Assembly: GCA_001275005.1 (NCBI GenBank)
Contig: JWZX01000193.1
Span: 1 to 11,901, forward strand
Direction of reading: 5' to 3'
Origin: Chrysochromulina tobinii
Lineage: Eukaryota > Haptophyta > Prymnesiales > Chrysochromulinaceae
Length of the DNA stretch: 11,901 bases
In this document: positions 7,842 through 11,901 of the stretch, piece by piece
Layout: each line of letters begins with the position of its first letter
Numbering within the stretch: position 1 is the first letter of the stretch
Made by a program: the position numbers and the translations under genes
Notes under the pieces: generated by a model
Seen by the model: only the letters and a program-made list of their open reading frames with translations
Told to the model about the DNA's origin: nothing
Databases searched by the model: none

Positions 7842-9116
7842 ATGCGAAGGCCATGGAGCGCCGGCCTCGACCGCTTGCAGAGCCGCAGCAAGCTCGTGGG
7901 CATCGTCGCGCTCAGCGTGTTGGCACAGCTCGACCAGGGTATGAGTTCGTCCGACTCGGGCAGCGACTCGGGCTTCTCGAGTAGCAGCTCCAGCTCATTC
8001 TCAAGTGATGGTGCTGGAGGCTTCAGAACGATGTTGCTGAACGCGCAGGGCCAGCTGCTGCTGAGCGCAGCGGAGCCCTACTTCCGCAAGAAGACCGTCT
8101 ACGCCATTGGGCCTGAGCGCTGGAGCTTCGCTCGTATTCAACGCCAATTTGGCACGAGCGCCTCGTGCAAGACGTTCTTCCGCTTCACGCTAGCCGACAT
8201 GAAGCGGCTGCTCCGCGCGCTGCGGTTCCCGAAGGTGATGAGGACGCATTCGCGTCGACCGCACAGCGCGAGCGGCGAGGAGGTATTGTGCCTCTTACTC
8301 CGCCGTCTGAGCTACCCGACCATTGGCGCTGTGCTGTGCTGGGAGTGTGGCCGCTCGGCGAGTGGCATCTCGGAGCTCGTGCAGGCAGGGGTGGACCATA
8401 TTTACAATGAGTTCGAGCACCTGCGGGACAATCGGTCTCTCGAGTGCTGGGGGCCGCATTTCCCGCGCTTTGCGCGTATCATCGCGCGTGGTGGTAAATC
8501 TGGTCCGTGTCCACTCACCAATTGTGTCGGATTCGTGGATGGGAGTAATCAGCGGCTGTCGAGGCCAGGTCGTTACCAGCACATACTTTACAATGGGCAC
8601 AAACGCTGTCATTGCGTAAAATGGCAAGGTATCATGCTGCCGAATGGAATCATGCCCATGCCGTTCGGCCCTATCAATGGCCGAAACAATGATGCATTCA
8701 TGCTGAGCAAGAGTGGGCTGATCCGAATTATGCGTCGGATTTGCAGGCGGCTTGGACAGGCATATTGCCTCTATGGTGATCCTGCTTACCCCTTTTCTGA
8801 CTGGATGTGTTGTCCGTTCAAGCATGCGCGCCTCAACGCTGATGAGGCTCATTTCAATACCCAAATGAGCCGAACACGCATCCCAAATGAGTGGGGCTTT
8901 GGGAAAATCAAGGGCAACTTCGCCTTCTTGGACTTTTCGAAGGGCATGGAGCCATACAAGAGCGACATCCAGCGTCTCTGGCCTGTAGCCGTCATTCTCA
9001 CGAACTGCCACACGTGCTGTTATGGCAGCCAGACGGGAGCGCATTTCAGCGTGAAGCCACCCGATCTGTTTGAGTATGTGCACATGGGACTAGAGTATGA
9101 GAAGCGTGACCCGTGA
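7842..9116 (+). CDS. PIF/Harbinger transposase (DDE superfamily endonuclease)
   Basis: 424 aa from the ATG at 7842; an in-frame ATG at 7941 would give 391 aa and skip a short basic leader. A Ser/Asp/Gly-rich stretch (about 34-60) is followed by a helical region resembling the DNA-binding part of HARBI1-like proteins, then the DDE_Tnp_4 catalytic core. The catalytic triad is seen as Asp233 (GFVDGSNQ), Asp313 (LYGDPAYP) and Glu350 (RIPNEWGFGKIKGNF). Typical blocks KWQGIMLPNG and FGPINGRNNDA lie between the first two. The protein should cut the element out and join it to a new target. In known Harbinger elements it depends on the second encoded protein for nuclear entry or end recognition. No stop or frameshift interrupts the frame, so activity is plausible. 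Confidence 0.9.
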   Translation: MRRPWSAGLDRLQSRSKLVGIVALSVLAQLDQGMSSSDSGSDSGFSSSSSSSFSSDGAGGFRTMLLNAQGQLLLSAAEPYFRKKTVYAIGPERWSFARIQRQFGTSASCKTFFRFTLADMKRLLRALRFPKVMRTHSRRPHSASGEEVLCLLLRRLSYPTIGAVLCWECGRSASGISELVQAGVDHIYNEFEHLRDNRSLECWGPHFPRFARIIARGGKSGPCPLTNCVGFVDGSNQRLSRPGRYQHILYNGHKRCHCVKWQGIMLPNGIMPMPFGPINGRNNDAFMLSKSGLIRIMRRICRRLGQAYCLYGDPAYPFSDWMCCPFKHARLNADEAHFNTQMSRTRIPNEWGFGKIKGNFAFLDFSKGMEPYKSDIQRLWPVAVILTNCHTCCYGSQTGAHFSVKPPDLFEYVHMGLEYEKRDP

Positions 9117-9318
9117 TGGGTAGTATCTATACAATGAGTTGCGCACATTGCCATCCACACCGCATGATGGGCACATTCACACTGATTACACGCACAGGCA
9201 CACGCGGAGGCGCATGTGGCGCACCGTTCGGCGCACCGTTCTACCGCGCACCGTTTACCGTGCTCATTCTTTACGAAACCGTTGACACGCTCTCCGATGC
9301 CAGAAGCGCTCAGGCCTC
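9117..9318. other. Spacer between the two convergent transposon genes
   Basis: 202 bp between the transposase stop and the stop of the minus-strand gene. It should hold both 3' ends. Its one clear structure is three copies of a GCGCACCGTT decamer. No polyadenylation motif of the AATAAA type is seen on either strand. Confidence 0.5.
9219..9255. repeat. Three copies of GCGCACCGTT
   Basis: Identical decamers at 9219-9228, 9231-9240 and 9246-9255, spaced 12 and 15 bp apart, between the convergent 3' ends of the transposon genes. They could be a protein-binding cluster, part of the shared termination region or a small slippage product; the sequence does not say which. Confidence 0.7.
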
Positions 9319-11640
9319 CTAAATGGAGGCGATGATCGAAGCCCGCTTGTCTTCGTATTCCTTCGCCGAGAGGATACTTTTCATAGCCTCGAGCTCAGCA
9401 AGTCGCTGCGCCGGGGTTTTCCGGGTGAGCGACTCAATCAAGGTCTGCTGTGCTGCCGCTGCTGCTGCGGCCGCCGCTGTGGCTGCTTCATTCTGAAGAG
9501 AAAGGACCTTGAGCTGGTGGGCATGCTCATCCTTGCGGGCATCCGCAGCCGCAGTGAGCTTCTCGCTCTGCCTTCGCTCCGAAGCTGCAAACTTGGCCTT
9601 CTGCGCATCCGCTGCCTTCTCAGCTGCCGCCGCGATGCTGTTCCCAAGTGAGGCGATGTCGTCACGGTCGCCACCCCCGCCATCACCCCCGCCGGTACGC
9701 TTTTCCTGTTGGATGCCACATGCCTTGGACATGGCAGTCATGTGCTCACGACTGAGGGTCGAGAGCCAGGTCATGTATGTCATGTGGTGTTGTGCCCAGT
9801 CGCCCAGCTGGCCGACGACGTTCGCAGTGTAGCCAGGCTCGTGCCGGTGGAAGGGCTCGTAGCCAACAAATACGAGGCCGCGCCAAATGGGCTTGAGCAT
9901 CAGCTCGGCGGCGGCGCTCTCCTCCATCTCCTCCTTCTCCATGCCTTTGGCGAGGTCCCACAAGTTGCTCTCGTAGTCGTCAAGGCACCCGATTGCGAGC
10001 ATCACGTCCTCGTTTGGCTCGCTCATTCCCACAGGGATCTTCGTGTGAATGAGGGTGTCATAGACAGACTTGGTCTTCTTCCGCTTCTTGGGGGGCCTCG
10101 CGCCTGTTGAGGCGTCTCCGCCGGAAGATGACTCTCTTGAGGGGAAGGGTGGTTTTGAGCGCTGTCCGCGAGGAGCATCGGCGCCTGCAGCGGCGCTCGC
10201 GCCGGGTGTGCCCTTCGGCTTGCCGCTCTTATTTCGGAAGGCCGATTCGACGTCCGCCTCACGACCTTTTTCCTGTGTCGCCTTCTTGTCCGCTTCGGCC
10301 TTGGCCTTCTCCTCGTCACGCTTGACGCCCTGCTCAAGCTCGATGAGCTTGAAGCAGTTCCTCTCCATCTCATTCTCCGCCTCGCCCTCACCGCTCTCGT
10401 CCGCGTGCGTCGTCGCGAACTTGAGCCTGTACGCGTCCATCAAGCTCGACCGCCGCGGTCCACCACCCTTCTTCTTCGTGCCCGCCCAGAGGTTGTTACG
10501 CAGTACCTCCCAATCACTCTTGTAGATGGGGAAGGCGTGCCGCATCTTATCGGCGAGCTGCTTCCAGGCGTTCGGGTTGCCCAAGCTCATCGCCGACGTC
10601 TTCTGGAAGAGCTTCTTGCCAATGTCGCGCGCCTCACGGCTCGCGGCCTGAAAGTATTCGAGCCCGTCCTTTGACGCCCAGGGCGGCCTGGTTCCGCTCC
10701 ACGCTGGCGCCTTGTGGCCCTCTCCCCTTTCACGCTGCGGCCGACCGTTGTTTGACGGTGGGGAAGGGTTGTCGTCATCGAGGCTGTTGTCGCTCCCCTC
10801 GTCGCCCTGACCGCCCTCCTCGTCGACATGATCACCCTGCTTACTCTCGTTGTCGACCTGATCATCCTGCTCATCATGGTCCATATGCAGAAACTCCTCC
10901 TCCTCGTCGCGCGCGTCTGAGTAGTTTGAGCTGCTGTTGCCATCCTCTTCGTCACCTGCAGGGAGATGGAACACATTTCTGAGTTCATCAGAGGCCATAA
11001 GAGATCATCAGATCAGAGGTCATCAGAGGCCATCAGAGGCCATCAGAGGCCATCAGAGGTCATCAGAGGTCATCTGCTTTTCGTCACCTTCGTGAAGATG
11101 GAATTGACTTTTAGGCACCTTGTGCACGGGTGAGACATCACGCATGCGGCGGCGGGCGGCTTCTTCCTTCTCGGCCTCAGCCTCAGCCCTCTGCTGCTTG
11201 GAATTGACCAAGCGTTCTGATGGCATACGGCGGCGTGCTCCTGATGCACCCGGGCGCGGACTCGACGCGCGCGGTGGTGCCCGGTGAGGACTCTTCAGCG
11301 GAGCAGCCAGCGGGCTAGCATGCCGCGAGGCCACGTTCGAGCGCGTGCCCGGCAGACCACTAGCGATTGACGGCTGCGGCAATCGCTCCGGTCCCGCGCC
11401 TGGTGCGTCTGCGTGCTCATGGGGCTTCTCGGCGTTGAAACCATGGCGCTCGGGCAGCTCGTCGACGTCAATGGCGGCCTCGACTGCTGGTCCGCGCTTC
11501 GACCCGCGCGCGGACGAGCGGCCAGCGGGCGCAGAAGGCTTTGAAGGCCCTTGCTCCTGCTCATCCTCGCTCTCCACAGCTTCCCTGCACCTTTGAAAGA
11601 AGCTTGGCCCATTCTGCTTCGCCTTCCTGGCCCTGGGCAT
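9319..11640 (-). CDS. Second transposon gene: charged coiled-coil accessory protein, two exons
   Basis: I recognise no family. Exon 11640-11088 and exon 10955-9319 join across a 132-nt GT-AG intron into 729 aa. In order: a basic Arg/Lys/Pro-rich N-terminus; an Arg/Glu helix (about 134-165); FHLHEG at the splice joint; a very acidic stretch (about 186-250); a Trp-bearing region (about 268-345, with APAW, NAWKQLAD and SDWEVLRNNLW) that is the best candidate for a folded domain, perhaps Myb/SANT-like; a charged coiled coil (about 380-420); a basic PPKKRKKTK nuclear-localisation-type motif; and a long C-terminal Ala/Glu/Lys coiled coil ending in a SHOCT-like helix pair (LEAMKSILSAKEYEDKRASI). Its position and nuclear-protein look fit the Harbinger second protein that assists the transposase. 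Alternatively these are two separate genes, 11053-11640 (195 aa) and 9319-10998 (559 aa). The first ATG of each is plausible, but the shared frame and splice sites favour one gene. Confidence 0.68.
10945..10971 (-). repeat. 27-bp duplicated segment, downstream copy
   Basis: Matches 11077-11103 at 22 of 27 positions in the same orientation, opening TTCCATCT and sharing the AGGTGACGAA core. It carries the predicted acceptor CAG directly before GT. It encodes FHLPAGDEE, against FHLHEGDEK for the other copy. Confidence 0.8.
10956..11087 (-). other. Intron of the second transposon gene, holding the 10-bp array
   Basis: 132-nt intron, donor GAAG|GTGACG at 11087 and acceptor CCCTGCAG ending at 10956, phase 1 inside a Gly codon. 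The two exons are in the same frame and the intron is a multiple of three, but it contains several in-frame stops, so retention truncates the protein after MTSDDL at residue 195. Both splice sites lie inside copies of a 27-bp duplication. Splicing is predicted only. Confidence 0.65.
10989..11073 (-). repeat. 10-bp tandem array, ATGRCCTCTG
   Basis: Six perfect-length tandem units at 11014-11073 (minus strand ATGACCTCTG twice, ATGGCCTCTG three times, ATGACCTCTG once), a degenerate 15-bp stretch, then a seventh unit at 10989-10998. The only change between units is A/G at position 4. Each ATG opens a six-codon frame ending at a TGA in the unit two further on (MASDGL or MTSDDL). The 10-bp period is not a codon multiple, so copy-number change would shift frame if the array were translated. 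Confidence 0.9.
11077..11103 (-). repeat. 27-bp duplicated segment, upstream copy
   Basis: Partner of 10945-10971 (22 of 27 identical). It carries the predicted donor AG|GTGACG. The two copies flank the 10-bp array, so the intron runs from the GT of this copy to the AG of the other. Confidence 0.8.
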
Positions 11641-11722
11641 CGAGCCTAGCCGATTGATGCCTTCAGCGCGCGCCCCGCGTGCGCACGGGAGATACCCGCG
11701 CGCCTGCCCGTGCCGGCGAAGA

Positions 11723-11760
11723 GGCCACGGGAATGTTGGCCACGGGAAGACGATTCCCGT
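11723..11760. repeat. Subterminal ACGGGAA repeats with a hairpin
   Basis: GGCCACGGGAA occurs at 11723-11733 and again at 11738-11748. ACGGGAA at 11742-11748 then pairs with TTCCCGT at 11754-11760 across a 5-nt loop, overlapping the inner end of the right terminal repeat. The same ACGGGAA core closes the left terminal repeat (7823-7829). Repeated subterminal motifs near transposon ends are often transposase or accessory-protein binding sites; here that is inference. Confidence 0.7.
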
Positions 11761-11811
11761 ACCCGCGCCCGTCCCCGTACCCGCGCGGGGAGAAAAAAAT
11801 GCAAAATACCT
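11749..11811 (-). repeat. Right terminal inverted repeat, 63 bp
   Basis: Reverse-complement partner of 7772-7834. Read inward on the minus strand it starts AGGTATTTTGCA, passes T7 and a C-rich patch, then has five G-runs separated by 2-3 nt and ends ACGGGAATCGTC. The second gene begins 109 bp further inward at 11640, so this end may hold its promoter. Confidence 0.88.
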
Positions 11812-11901
11812 CTACTGTCGGATTCTGGTTCCATTCGGTCGTCGAGCGAATTTTTTTCCATGCTCTCGCGAGTCGGCCTTTGCGCTGCTCGTCGCCCCAT
11901 T
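11812..11901. other. Right flank of the transposon
   Basis: 90 bp of host sequence to the window edge, including ACT at 11814-11816 (the candidate right target-site duplication) and a T7 run near 11851. It is too short to assign to a gene. Confidence 0.4.

Larger units (their letters stand above)
7772..11811. mobile_element. PIF/Harbinger-class DNA transposon, structurally complete
   Basis: 4,040-bp element bounded by 63-bp imperfect inverted repeats (7772-7834 and 11749-11811) that begin with the identical dodecamer AGGTATTTTGCA. Inside are a DDE transposase on the plus strand and a convergent minus-strand second gene, the two-gene plan known for PIF/Harbinger elements. The transposase frame is intact with all three catalytic residues. 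No perfect target-site duplication abuts the ends. It sits 382 bp after the exchanger stop codon and interrupts no recognised gene. Confidence 0.85.

Noticed and set aside
8295-9083. 262-codon open frame on the minus strand inside the transposase
   Set aside because: It overlaps the conserved catalytic core on the other strand and shows no family features of its own.
1-11901. CRISPR arrays, tRNA or rRNA genes, prokaryotic operon features
   Set aside because: None seen. The introns and eukaryotic families make prokaryotic features unexpected, and the 10-bp array lacks spacers.

Overview
The window looks like nuclear DNA from a GC-rich, gene-dense eukaryotic microalga. The genes carry short canonical GT-AG introns (72, 75, 132 and 167 nt), an ER tail-anchored ubiquitin-conjugating enzyme, a plant/algal-type topoisomerase VI A subunit, an animal-type Na+/Ca2+ exchanger with Calx-beta domains, and a PIF/Harbinger-class DNA transposon. 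A haptophyte or stramenopile alga fits this gene set, but nothing in the sequence decides between them.

Host block, 1-7390. (1) Minus strand, 1-1341, runs off the left edge: an unrecognised single-pass membrane protein with a Ser/Pro-rich region, one membrane segment, a charged coiled coil and an Ala-rich repeat. (2) Minus strand, 1616-2383, three exons: a complete UBC6/UBE2J-type E2 enzyme for ER-associated degradation. (3) Plus strand, 2660-4059, two exons: topoisomerase VI subunit A (SPO11-3 type). Genes 2 and 3 are divergent and share a 276-bp promoter region. (4) Plus strand, 4240-7390: a Na+/Ca2+ exchanger with both alpha repeats and two Calx-beta domains. Its reading frame is broken by a one-base excess in a G8 run, just before the last two membrane segments.

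Spacer, 7391-7771: no gene seen.

Transposon, 7772-11811 (4,040 bp): bounded by 63-bp imperfect terminal inverted repeats. It carries a DDE transposase (plus, 7842-9116) and a convergent second gene (minus, 9319-11640). The second gene is best read as two exons around a 132-nt intron. That intron holds a 10-bp tandem array, and both its splice sites lie in copies of a duplicated 27-bp segment that contains AGGT. The joined product (729 aa) would be a charged, coiled-coil, probably nuclear accessory protein, in the place that Harbinger elements usually give to their second protein. Both terminal repeats carry G-quadruplex-type G-runs. The element looks structurally complete and possibly still able to move.

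The host genes are unrelated housekeeping functions (protein quality control, DNA topology, ion transport) and do not form a pathway. The two transposon genes are the only ones that plausibly work together.
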